Positions 45,269-55,334 of a stretch of DNA of 64,000 nt are shown here, piece by piece; positions within the stretch are counted from its first letter, which is position 1; each line of letters begins with the position of its first letter. The position numbers and the translations under genes are program-made. Source of the DNA: Heterohyrax brucei (lineage: Eukaryota > Chordata > Mammalia > Hyracoidea > Procaviidae); the NCBI GenBank assembly GCA_028571685.1, contig CM053143.1:159954329-160018328 (forward strand). The letters are read 5' to 3'. The notes below the pieces were generated by a model. The model saw nothing but the letters and a program-made list of their open reading frames with translations, did no database searches and was not told the origin of the DNA.

Positions 45269-45959
45269 TATTTTTTTGATATTTTAATAATGAAATGGAT
45301 TTTCTAAAATATAAATTCTTTTATTAAACAAACACAGTTAATGAAAACCCAAACTACAGACTGACAGAAAGCCTTTTCAGAATATACATGTGACAATGAT
45401 TTATAGCTAGAACATAAAAAGAACTGTTACAATTTTAAAGCAAATAAGTTGAAAAGGGCCAAGAACTTCACCAAAAAATCTATAATCAGTACCTAAGCAC
45501 ACACACGCAGAGAAAGATATTCAAAATCATCACACAGAGAAAGCCACAGTGGGTTTCCACTACACAAGGAATATGATAACTAAAATTAAAAAGTTTGGGC
45601 ATGTCAACTACTACCTAGAATATGTGTCATCTGGACATCTCAAACATTGAAGAAGAAAGGGAAAAATGGTACAGCTTCTTAGCAAAATTGTTTGACAGCT
45701 TCTTAAAAAGTTCAATATAACTGACTTGACTGTACTTGGCTGGCTGGCGTAACCTATAATAACTTACTCAATCTATTCCTACATATTTACCAATGAGAAA
45801 TAGAAATGCACGCCTACACAAAGACTCTTACTTGAATATTCATGGCAGCTTTATATGCAATAGTCCCAAACAGGAAACATCGTCGTGACTATCAACAGGT
45901 AAATAGATAAATGTTGGTACATTCATACAATGGGATAATAAAACAGTACAGCTGTTGCA

Positions 45960-46258
45960 CACAAGCTAGTTTCCACTCATGGTGAATTTCTGTGTCTCAG
46001 AGTAGAACTGTGCTCTGTAGAATTTCCAGGGTCTGATTCTTCAAAAATAGATCATGAGGAGTAGAGCAGGTAAAGCTACAGAGAGGCATTTATATGGGGT
46101 TTTATGTGGAAAATTGACTTGGATTATAAACTTTTACTTAATCACAACTAAAAAAAAAAAAAAAAGACCACTCAGGATTTTTTTCTGAAGTATCTCTGGG
46201 CGGGATCAGATGTCCCATCCTTCAGTTATCAGGTGAGGACCTGAACCACTCAGAGACA
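45960..46258 (-). repeat. AfroSINE split by a short L1 tail
   Basis: A reversed AfroSINE-like element (ccactcatggtgaatttctg, gtagaatttccagggtctga ... ctgggcgggatcagatgtcc, gtgaggacctgaaccactc) is split at about 46066-46163 by a plus-strand L1 3' end (ggattataaacttttactta) with a 17 bp A run. A poorly preserved duplication (gatcatgagga / gaccactcagga) may be its TSD. Confidence 0.6.
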
Positions 46259-46345
46259 TCAATGGAATATTACTCAGCAATAATAAGAAGCCATCTATTG
46301 ATACATATACCGGTGTGGATTAATTACAAACCAATTATACTGAGT

Positions 46346-46376
46346 AAATATATATATATATATATATACACACACA
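46346..46376. repeat. (TA)n/(CA)n microsatellite
   Basis: About ten TA units followed by four CA units. Confidence 0.9.
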
Positions 46377-46615
46377 AGAAAAGAATACAAATTCTAACAT
46401 ATTCAAACTACTGTATCATCACAGAAAGAAGATCAATGACTTTTAGAGAATATTGGGGCATGGGAGGGGACGGAAGGAGGAGTTACAAGGAAGATCGGGA
46501 CATTTCTGAGTGACATTTATAGTCATTATACTACTTGTACATTTTAAATTGTAGACGTCTAGTATGTGCCATTTAGTGTATGTCACTTATACCTTTATAA
46601 GCTGGGAAAACTATT

Positions 46616-47357
46616 CTGAGCATTCTACTCATAATCAATAGCGGCTTCTGGGTGATCTAGATTGTTCTTCACTGCTTACACAATAGTCAAGTATGTTCAA
46701 CATTAGTTACATAATCTAACAGAATCTCTGGTATTGTCCAGAAATCGAGATTACCAAAGTATTTTTACAGCTATTTCTGGTTAATGCACCTTGAATTAGA
46801 ATTTTCAGTTGGGAGCTGAACAGTCCTTGGTGCTATATTCTCTCTTAGAGAAACTAACTATCCCCACATTGTAAATGAAAGTCTATACACATACACGTGC
46901 ACAGTACATGTCTAGGTATCCTAAAATATATTAAAAAACAACAAAATCACTTATTACTTAACTTACTGTATCCTTTTTCATCTCAAAAAAGATGTGATGA
47001 TACTGTTAACACTGCTATGAAGATCAGAAGATCTAATACCTATAAAGCATGAGTGTATGGTAACTATTCAATACTTGTTATTATTTAATGTGAACTAAAC
47101 TGCTTTACTATAGCAAGAAAAATTGGCTCATGAAATATTCTCTTTCTGCTGTTGGCAGTTCTGGGAATTTCAACAGCTGTCTAGGGATTGCTTCTGTGGC
47201 TTCTGCAGGGCTATTAATAATCAGAAGCCGTGTAGATTTTGTTGTTGTTAATTTTCCCCTATTCTTTTCTTTTTTTTCTCTCTAACTTGGGAGAGTGGGC
47301 CCTTTCTATTCTGTAATGTTCAAAAGGAGAATGCAGGATGTTTATTAATGTGGCCCA
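46616..47357. other. Mostly unassigned; possible MIR at 46978-47085
   Basis: The stretch aagatgtgatgatactgtta ... gtatggtaactattcaatac resembles a MIR 3' half on the plus strand (confidence about 0.5). The remainder is unrecognised. Confidence 0.4.
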
Positions 47358-47510
47358 ATGATCCTCAGCCTTACTATGGATTAGAATCAAATAGCCAGCC
47401 AGCCAAGTGCCGTCGAGTAGGATCTGACTCATGGCGACCTTGGGTAGAATCAAATAAGAAATGTTTTAATTGACTGTCACGGGGTCCCATTCTAAATCTT
47501 AGAAACTGTA
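47358..47510 (+). repeat. MER5-like DNA transposon fragment
   Basis: The order aatgatcctcagccttacta, tggattagaatcaaata, then gaaatgttttaattgactg and acggggtcccattctaaatc resembles the MER5/Charlie group of hAT elements. It contains the micro-SINE insertion below. Confidence 0.6.
47382..47456 (-). repeat. Micro-AfroSINE, 51 bp insert with 12 bp TSD
   Basis: The perfect 12-mer tagaatcaaata at 47382-47393 and 47445-47456 brackets 51 bp that read, reversed, as the last bases of an AfroSINE: ggtcgccatgagtcagatcc, tactcgacggcacttggctg, gctggc. No tRNA-like body is present. Confidence 0.9.
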
Positions 47511-47689
47511 AGAGCATCATCCAAACACCAGTAGTTTAAAAAGAATTCTGGAAACTTTTGATGTTCAGCAAAGAAGGATTGAACAATACTTTCTGTTAAG
47601 AAAATGACAACTCCAGTACTTCAGTATTCTAAATCCTTCTATGGAATTAAAATTAGTACATATTTTTTAATATACATACCTATGTATGT

Positions 47690-47760
47690 GTTTGCATGTG
47701 TGTGTGACTGTATACCTATATGTGTGAATGTGTCTGTGTATATACAGACACATACACACA
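47690..47760. repeat. TG/TA-rich simple repeat
   Basis: Imperfect tgtgtgtg, tatatgtg and catacacaca blocks directly before the mariner-derived element at 47761. Confidence 0.7.
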
Positions 47761-48326
47761 AAGTCTGACAATTAAGGTTGCTCTGTTACCCTAAAAAAAA
47801 GTGCTACGTATCTCATTGCTGAATATCACTGTGATTGCCTTCGAAGTAGTCCCCTTGAGAAGCTATGCACTGATGCAGTGCCTAGTCCACCCTTCAAGAC
47901 AATTTTGGAACTCTTTTCCTGGCATGGCCATCAGAGCTGTCGTCATATTACCCGTGATATCCTGAATGTCATCCAAATGTCTTCATTTCAATATTTCATT
48001 ATTTTCTTTACCTTTGGGTAAAGAACAAGGTCACTAGGGGCCAGTGCAGGTGAGTAGGGAGAGTGCTGCAATACAGTTATCTGTTTCCCAGCTAAAGACT
48101 CCCTCACAGACAACTATATGATTAAGTTTATGAATCTGACTCTGTGTCACCAGGAGCAATGGCCATTCCAGAAAGAGTTCCATAATTGCTTTAAAGGGTG
48201 AACTAAGCACTGACATTGGTACCTAGTTTCCCATGGGGAGTACTGTAAACGTTCCCACAGTGATATTCAGCAATGAGGTAGGTAGCACTTGAAACAATCA
48301 TGTTTGCAGACTTAATTTTCAGGCCT
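47761..48326 (-). mobile_element. Mariner-derived long-inverted-repeat element (copy 3)
   Basis: 566 bp, same orientation as copy 2. Left end aagtctgacaattaagg, right end gacttaattttcaggcct. The long left arm is complementary to the mariner transposase 3' end (aagtagtccccttgagaagc). The short right arm repeats its end (gcaatgaggtaggtagcact). The centre carries ctcacagacaactatatgat. Confidence 0.85.
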
Positions 48327-49149
48327 CCCATATATTAGAGGTAAGGTATATCTTACTTACACCTGAGTAAGATATGAAAATTATGCCAAAATACTAATTA
48401 AAACAATAAATTGGAATACTGTTATGTTCTGATTTAAATTTTTGAATCACTATTTTTTCCTGCAAATGAATTATTTTTTCTGACACTTTATGTTTGACAC
48501 TCTGTAATTTATCTGTGCTTCCTAAAGAGTTAATAATATAATATGATAGCACTGCAGATCACTTTCTCACTTTGTGTTTTTAATCATCTATTAAATTTAT
48601 TAAACTGCTCTCACTGTGAGTACATCAATCCCCAAACTATAATTAAATCAAGAGGAGTCAAACCTGGGGACTGGTAGCAGATGTTAGCCATTCCACTTAA
48701 TTGTCAAAAAGCATATGCAGAGAGAGACAATCTCCAAGGCAACTAAGACATAAAACCAAACCACACAAAGATTTGATTTTATGTTGATTGAAGTCAATAC
48801 ACAGAAATGTAATCTGAAGGAAAAAAAAAGAAAAAGAAAAGGAAGCTGTTTCAAAAAAATACATTAATGTAAAGTATGATAACTATGATCTGTAGAGTTG
48901 CCATTGGTATACTGAGGCTTAAACGCTAAATCAAACCTGGGGATTACATCATTGATAAATGGGCTCACCTTTACTAAGGATGCAATATATATATGTATAT
49001 GTATATGCAGCATTTGGTGGCTGTGACTGATCTGTTCACCACATGTCAGTGAAATAATGTATCATATGAAATAAGTGTTTTAAATAGTCTCTAAATACAT
49101 CTGCATAATCTGCATAGCTGAGTTGAATGTTGCTACCAACTCTTGCTAT
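48327..49149. other. No recognised feature
   Basis: AT-rich; no gene or confident repeat. A short (AT)n tract lies at 48985-49006. Confidence 0.35.
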
Positions 49150-49459
49150 ACACGTAACTTCAGTCAGGTAACATTAACTTTCTGTACCTCAGTTTTTGTT
49201 TTTCAAAATCTTTGCAATGATTTGTTAGGCTGCTAACCAAAAGAATGGCACTTCAAATTCACTTCCAAAGGTTGTAAACTGTACAAGGCAGTTATGTTCT
49301 GTCTTTTAGGGTCACAATGATTTGGAATCAACTCAGTGACAATGAGTCTTTTAGAGTAACATAACAACATAAAATAAAATTGTATAAGGATTACATAAAA
49401 TGAAGTCGATTAATCGGAGAACACAGTGCTTGCCATATAAAAGGTGCCAGATGTTTTTG
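49150..49459 (+). repeat. MIR interrupted by an AfroSINE
   Basis: MIR core taacttcagtcaggtaacat and ctgtacctcagtttttg precede an AfroSINE at about 49226-49350 (gttaggctgctaaccaaaag, gggtcacaatgatttggaat). The MIR 3' part then follows: gattacataaaatgaagtcg, cacagtgcttgccatataaa. A second SINE enters at 49460. Confidence 0.7.
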
Positions 49460-49620
49460 ATGTAGTAATGAAGCGCTACAGCTGCTAACCAAGAGGTCAG
49501 CAGTTCAAATCCACCAGGGACTCCTTGGAAACTCTATATGGAAGTTCTACTCTGACCTATAGGGTTGCTATGTGTCAAAACAGACTCAACAGCACCTAAC
49601 AACAACAAAAGATGTTTTTG
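49449..49620 (+). repeat. AfroSINE with RTE-type tail and 11 bp TSD
   Basis: SINE at 49460-49609: gctacagctgctaaccaaga, gtcagcagttcaaatccacc, cctatagggttgctatgtgt, then a tail reading cagcacctaacaacaacaaa. That tail is the RTE 3' terminus type rather than the usual gtgggtttggttt tail. TSD agatgtttttg is perfect at 49449-49459 and 49610-49620. Confidence 0.88.
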
Positions 49621-50266
49621 TTATTGTTTTTTTGATGACATCAATTTGGTGCTGATTCATAGCAACTTCTATTGGACAGAAGAAAACCCTGCCCATTCCT
49701 GCACTATTCTCATAATCGTTCCTATGTTGGAGCTCATTGTTGCAACCACTGTGTGAATTCATCACTTAGAGTCTTTTATTTTTCATTGACCATCTGCTTA
49801 TCAGTCTTTGTGTCCCTCTTTCAGGACTCATCGCTCCTAATCACATGTCCAAAATAAGTCTGATCATCTTCAACTCCAAGGAAAACTCTGGCTATATTTC
49901 AGACATGTTCATTCTTCTTGCAGTCCGTGGTATAGTTAATGCTCACCTATTTCAAAGGCATTGATTATTCTTCAGTCTTCCCTATTCGAAATCCAGATTT
50001 GTCATTCATATGAGGTAACTGAAAATATCCTGGCTTGAGTCAGAAGCAACTTGATTTTCATAGTGATGCCTTTGCTTTTCAGTACTTAGAAGAAGTCTTT
50101 TGCAGATTTGCTCAGTGTAACATAGCTTTTGATTTCTTGACTGCAGCTTCCATGGGTGTTGATTATGAATCCATGTAGTATGAAATTCTTAGAACTTCAC
50201 TCTTTTCTCCATTTATCATGATGTTGCCTATTAGTCCACTTGTGTTGATTTTTATTTTGGTAATTT
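49615..50266 (-). mobile_element. RTE LINE copy E, 3' part
   Basis: Reversed: catcaatttggtgctgattc, cctgcccattcctgcactat, ttgctcagtgtaacatagct, gcttccatgggtgttgatta, tccatttatcatgatgttgc. It is broken by an L1 fragment after 50266. A short piece of RTE (gtcagatcacctttctttgg) resumes at about 50512-50560 from a different part of the element, so an internal deletion is implied. Confidence 0.85.
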
Positions 50267-50521
50267 ATTTTTTTATTTTTTATTTTTTTAATTTAACATG
50301 ACTGAGTGAAAATGTACATTCCCATATAAATTTACATGTCCACCTATATGCAGCTTCCACTGCTCTCCCTGTCCGGTGACTGCACACTATTCCTCTCTGC
50401 TCCATACATGTCTCATCCTCCCAACAGCCTCCTTTCCCCTCCTCTCCACCCACTTGCCCTTGCCCATAAATCATAATGAAGGTCCATTCTTCGGACATGA
50501 ATGGACTGGACTTGGTAATTT
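50257..50521 (-). repeat. L1 3' UTR fragment with 5' inversion
   Basis: Minus-strand L1 3' end at about 50267-50465 (T-rich start, then catgactgagtgaaaatgta, ctccctgtccggtgactgca). It is followed by a short plus-sense L1 piece, about 50480-50511 (cattcttcggacatgaatgg). The inverted 5' end is a twin-priming signature. ttggtaattt occurs at 50257-50266 and 50512-50521 and is the likely TSD. Confidence 0.72.
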
Positions 50522-50679
50522 CTGCCTTCAGTCAGATCACCTTTCTTTGGACTGGTGCTAGACAAATCTTAATAACTTTTTTTAAAATGAGAAATATGGT
50601 AAGAGAGAATATGTAACATTAAAGTGATATTATCAATGCCAATACTAATGAAAACTTTTTATAAGGTATTAGGAAATAT

Positions 50680-50861
50680 CAAAAACAAACAAACCAAAAA
50701 ACCCAACCCTGTGGCTATTGAATCAATTCTGACTCATAGCAACCAAATAGGACAGAGTGAGCTGTCCCATAGAGTTTCAAAGAGCACCTGGTAGATTCAG
50801 ACAGCCAACCTTTTGATTAGCAGCAGTAGCACTTAACCACTATGCCATCAGGGTTTCTCCC
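50680..50861 (-). repeat. AfroSINE with 9 bp TSD
   Basis: Reversed AfroSINE: tail complement aaaaacaaacaaaccaaaaa, gaatcaattctgactcatag, agtttcaaagagcacctggt, ttagcagcagtagcacttaa. TSD aggaaatat at 50671-50679 and 50862-50870. Confidence 0.9.
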
Positions 50862-50870
50862 AGGAAATAT

Positions 50871-51703
50871 GGGATACATCAGTTAGAACCAGGGTGGGGT
50901 AAATAGTTAGATACTTGTCTGCTAGCTGAAAAGTTAGTTTAAAATACTAAGCTTCAAACTCAACAAAGGAAAGTGAATGTGAAAACATTAATTAAAAAAA
51001 AAGAGAGAAAGAAATATTGTATACCACTAGTATCTTAATAATGGTATAATGTTTTAAGTTCAGATTGAAAGCCTTCTCCGTTACACTCGAGCATTAAGTG
51101 CTATAACTCACCACTTCACAGATAAGTGCATTCCCTTCTGCATCTGGTTTGACAACTAAACTATTCCTTTCTACTTCAAATAGCTTCTAAATGGTAGTGT
51201 ATTATTGATATAATTAACAGTAATTATCTCCCATTATCCATTAACCCCGAAATGATGCTCCTTCTAAAACACTCCACCACTAACATAATTTCTTTTCATT
51301 GTTAAATTTCAAACCTCTTCACATTTAGCTGATTTGATCATTCCTGTTCCTTCCTTTACTTGTCAATATTAACTTCTGAAATAAGGGAGATAATAAGGCA
51401 CTCAATGTATGTCATTTCCTAAATCTCACTTAGAATTCTGTGTACAAAAAAAAGATGGTTATAATAGATGTACATATGTTTGAAAAAATGTAAGTTACTT
51501 ATTTTCAAAATACTCATATAGATCCTATTTTCCAAATGGCAACTTTGTGGAAAGTCAGTATGTGAAATTTGTTAAAGAAAAGCATCTCAGATTAAAAATG
51601 AGGTCTTCTCCACATATCAATGCAGACTACAATTTTGTCCCCTGTGGTCCTACCACTAAATCTTAGGTCTCTTCAGGAAGCTCAGTTAGATATAGTAATG
51701 CTG
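50871..51703. other. No recognised feature
   Basis: AT-rich; no gene, RNA or confident repeat. Confidence 0.35.
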
Positions 51704-51860
51704 CTGTTATTGTTAGGTACCACTGAGTCAGTTGCAACTCATAGCAACCCTACTAGACAGAGTAGAATTGCCCTACAGGATTTTTGAAGAGTGACTGATA
51801 GATTTGACTCACTGACTTTTGGCTTAGCAACTGAGCTCTTTATCACTCCACCAGGAGCAT
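51704..51860 (-). repeat. AfroSINE with RTE-type tail
   Basis: Reversed SINE whose tail complement is ctgttattgttaggtaccac, the RTE-type end (compare gttgttattaggtg at 2380), followed by the AfroSINE core and body (ctaacaaaactcatag-type, then ttggcttagcaactgagctc). A second example of the 49460 subtype. Confidence 0.75.
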
Positions 51861-52775
51861 TATTTGAGTCTTGAGTACCAGGACTAGTGAATAGAAATGT
51901 TTCAGAATAGAAGCTTACTTGTTCTTTCTTAGTTAAGAATACAAGTAACACTTAATTAGCCTCTTGGATTTATCAGAGTTTAGGTAGAGTTTTTCTCTAT
52001 GCCTTAACTAAAATTCCTAGACTTAACTTCTGGGAAGAGCTATTTGCATTTCTCAGTCTAAATAGAAAATATCCTACTGCCAGCTCTGAACTTCCTTTTG
52101 GCTCAAACTGAACAAAAACATGAGAGAAAACACGTGATGGCATGCATCCCACATTGTAATCAGCTCTTGCCAAGCTCCAAAGCATGCACAAATATAATCT
52201 TCCCACACACTTCCTGAAAATCATGGACCTTTTCATGAGTAAATTTTGTCATTAAGGTGGGGGGGGGAGAGAGAAAAGAAACTGAAAAGCTTTGTTGTAA
52301 TATAGAAATCAACTGTTTGAACAAAACACTAGAAAAACAAAGAGTTTAAGAAAATGAGCAATTCTTACAATGGTTTTCAGGTTGAATGATGTAACACGCC
52401 TTTAGCTGATACACTTAAAAACTGTATTTATTTTTACATTAATTACTGAGAAAGTTGTTAGCAATTGACATTTATTGGCAAATGCTCTAAGTTGAGCTTA
52501 TACCATGTAAATTTCTCATAGAATACATGTTTCCTGTTTTTTTTCATTGAAAGGTATTTATTCAGCTTCTCAAATGGAGGATTCAGACAATAGATAATCA
52601 GTTGAATGAATTCTCGGAGATATTTTCTGTATGTGATAGAAGATGACTACGTTCCAGACAATGCAGAACTTTCTTTGACAGAAACATTGCTACTGCCTGT
52701 TGGAGGATGCTCCTGTTTACATTCCTAGCAGAGCTTCAAGCACCTCTTGGCTGGATGCTTCTAATAATATTTACA
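51861..52775. other. No recognised gene; poly-G at 52257-52268
   Basis: Unassigned sequence with a G run and GAGA tract at 52257-52276. Confidence 0.35.
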
Positions 52776-52915
52776 TCTGTGGCTTAATGGTTAAGTGCCA
52801 TGGCTGCTAACCAAAAGGTTGGAAGTTTAACTCTACCAGGCCCTCCATGACAATGCTAAGGGGCAGATCTACTCTGTTCTATCAGAATCGACTCACTGGC
52901 AGTGGATTTTTTAAA
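52776..52915 (+). repeat. AfroSINE
   Basis: Plus-strand short form: gtggcttaatggttaagtgc, catggctgctaaccaaaagg, ctctactctgttctatcaga, atcgactcactggcagtgga. A few bases of the central block are deleted. Confidence 0.85.
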
Positions 52916-52992
52916 TTTTATTTTGGTATGTAAGTGATACCATACACCCAAGTATACCATTTCATTAGAGATGTCAATCAACTTTTGAGGTT

Positions 52993-53118
52993 GTTTTTGT
53001 GAGGTGTCATCATGTGGATTCTGACACAGTGACCGTGTCCACAGCAGAAGGAAACACTGCCCGGTCCTGAATCACCCTGACTGCCATTACTATGTTTGAG
53101 CTTATTGTTGCCAAATAT
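52993..53118 (-). repeat. RTE LINE 3' end
   Basis: Reversed: ttgtgaggtgtcatcatgtg, cacagcagaaggaaacactg, cccggtcctgaatcaccctg, gagcttattgttgcc. About 125 bp. Confidence 0.82.
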
Positions 53119-54260
53119 TGCAATCTTGTGTATCTTTATCAGGAAAACTCAGGAACAAAATCTTTGAAATAGGCAAAAAGAAACCACCCAATGTCCTGGT
53201 CAGTGTTCTGTTTCTGAATCATCTGATTCTATAAGGATTATGCATTTAACTGTCTTTGATCTTTTAAAAAATCTTTGATTTGTAGAAACAAAGAACACCA
53301 AAAATAGACCTGGCAAGAATACCTATCCTTAGAAAAATAAATTTATTCAAGGAAGGCAATTGATTACTGCCCTGTGGATATCTACTTTTTTGGGGCATGT
53401 GTTTCAATATGCATTTCATTGTTTCAGATTGGTTATATATTTGAATTCTTTGAATTCTTTTTGAACTAGTTGTAACATCTTACTTCCTGTTGATTCTGTC
53501 TTTTATGGAGGAATGCTTTGGTCTTCTATTTTTGTATAACACTGAAAATGACTTAGCAGCCTAAAAAAAATACATTTATTATCTCATAATTTCAGCACAT
53601 CAAGAATCTGATACACCTTGGCTGGATCCTTTGTTCAGGGTCTCACAAAGCTGTAATCAAAGTGTAATCTCAGACATTGGTCTTATCTGAAGACTAGAGT
53701 TGATTTCCAAACTTAGTGTTTCTTGGCACTGGTAAATCCTTTTTTACTAGGCCTCAGACTCTCAGTACTTGTAAATTTCTTACCGTTTTCTGTCATGTAT
53801 CCCTTTCTATAACATGACTCTCTCTTTGAGACCAACAATAAAATATCTCCATTTCTTCAAATCTCTTGAACCCTTCTTCCACCTAGAATCTCTAGACCCT
53901 CTTTTAAAAGAGTTCATCAGATTAAGTCCAGCCAATCCAGGATATAGAAGTTACAGGAAAGTTTTAAGGTACACTTAATAAAATTTCCAGCAGAAGAAAG
54001 TAGAGAGAATGGAAATGGTGAGGATTTTATATTAAAAGACAGAGTGGTAGAAAATTGTTCAGAATTGTTGAATACACCGAGTATTAAAACTAGACATTTT
54101 AAAGAATCCAAAGTAAAACAAAAAGAAAAACAGTGTCAATTACATTTTCTCCATTCATGGTTAAACTGCAGAACGCCAAAGAACACAAGCTGATATGAAA
54201 TGTGGTCAATAATACAAGCTAACTCTATGAAGCACATTTGTTCTCTGGCACACACGTGGA
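53119..54260. other. Unassigned; possible old LTR at 53540-53710
   Basis: The part ctcataatttcagcacatca ... ccttggctggatcctttgtt resembles old MaLR-type LTR text (reversed). The rest is unrecognised AT-rich DNA. Confidence 0.35.
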
Positions 54261-54261
54261 A

Positions 54262-54294
54262 TACCATGAGTCAGAGACGACTTCATGGCAATGG
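54262..54294 (+). repeat. AfroSINE 3' end fragment
   Basis: Only ccatgagtcagagacgactt and catggcaatggg remain, about 33 bp of the SINE 3' core in plus sense. Confidence 0.5.
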
Positions 54295-54534
54295 GAGAAA
54301 ACAATATGAACAAACATACCAAAAAACTAACTTACAGTGTAATGAAAAATAGACAGAAAATTAATTTCTCTGTTAAAAAAAATAATATATATATACATAT
54401 ACTATCAGATTTAAAAATGGAAAGTAGAGAACAATGTATTGTAACAACTTTAATAGAAAGCAAGTCCCTGGGTTAGAAAATGATTAATGTACTTGGTTTC
54501 TCACTGAAAGGTTGATAATTTCTGCTCACTTGAA

Positions 54535-54660
54535 ACTTCCTGGAGGAAAGACCTGATGATCTGCTGCCAGAAAAATCAACCACTGAAAACTCTGTGGTGC
54601 TTGGTTCTCCTCTGATATGTACGAGTTCACCATGGATTATAGTCCTCTCAGCAACTGGTA
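54535..54660 (+). repeat. AfroSINE, long form, diverged
   Basis: Long-form text: ggaggaaagacctgatgatc, tgctgccagaaaaatcaacc, aaaactctgtggtgcttggt, then a poorly preserved 3' core. 5' truncated. Confidence 0.6.
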
Positions 54661-54809
54661 CGTAATATGGGTGAATTGGAACTTAATTTGGACAGAAGTA
54701 ATGGACAAACAAAGGGACTTCTTTCCACTTAACTGTCTAATACATCCTCCATCAATTAATCTAATGTTAGTGATGGAATTTGTGTTTGTTTGTATTTCAG
54801 TGTGTGTGA

Positions 54810-54968
54810 GAAGCTCTGGAGGTGTAGCGGTTAAGTGTGCAACTGCTACCCAAAAGATCAGCAGCTCAAATGCACCAGATGCTTCTTGGAAACTCTATGG
54901 GGCAGTTCTACCTTGTACCGTAGGGTTGCTGTGAGTCAACATGGACTTGATGGAATTGGCATGGGTTT
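54810..54968 (+). repeat. AfroSINE
   Basis: Plus-strand: gctctggaggtgtagcggtt, aagtgtgcaactgctaccca, cttcttggaaactctatggg, ccgtagggttgctgtgagtc, gacttgatggaattggcat. Confidence 0.87.
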
Positions 54969-55334
54969 ATATGTGACTTTAAAAACTAATAACTTAATTG
55001 CCTAATTGGATACCTATGTAATGAATGAAGACCTATGTAGAATTTAATCTATATACATATGGGAATAAAAATACACACTGTGGCCACCAAAGTTCTATAA
55101 CACTCAGATGTGCTAATATTATGATTTTCCCAATAGTTTTTCTTGGACATTTCATTATATTGTAAAGGTTAAAAATAAAAGCAATTTTTGTTTCCAATAG
55201 CACATAAAACATTCTATGCTGTGAACACACCCATGTTTCTAAACTCCACAGATATTTCTGTTCATAAATTATTCTCCAGTGGCTGAATAGAGTATATTCT
55301 TTTAATAATTCAGTCTTAGTACAAAAGATCATCA
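54969..55334. other. No recognised feature
   Basis: AT-rich. The 100-codon minus-strand frame at 55033-55335 has no recognised similarity. Confidence 0.35.

Larger units (their letters stand above)
42638..45297 (-). mobile_element. RTE LINE copy D with 13 bp TSD, interrupted twice
   Basis: Reversed RTE 3' portion inserted in the old L1. The segments are 42651-42918, 43483-43673 and 45254-45284, and they read in order: gctattaggtgctatcatgt, aacactgcccatcctaagcc, then gaaaataccatggtttgggt, then tttttttgatattttaa. TSD taataatgaaatg is perfect at 42638-42650 and 45285-45297. A MaLR-type LTR (42919-43482) and an L1 (43674-45253) split it. Confidence 0.88.
45285..46615 (+). mobile_element. Old L1 (L1M-type), 3' part
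   Basis: Continues the old L1 after the RTE: tatgataactaaaattaaaa, aaaatggtacagcttcttag, caaagactcttacttgaata, caatggaatattactcagca, ttatacctttataagctggg. It contains a possible micro-SINE at about 45725-45750 (tgtacttggctggctggcg) and a SINE/L1 pair at 45960-46258. Confidence 0.8.

Noticed and set aside
51000..51700. Possible coding or regulatory block between AfroSINEs
   Set aside because: Nothing beyond AT-rich background could be seen.
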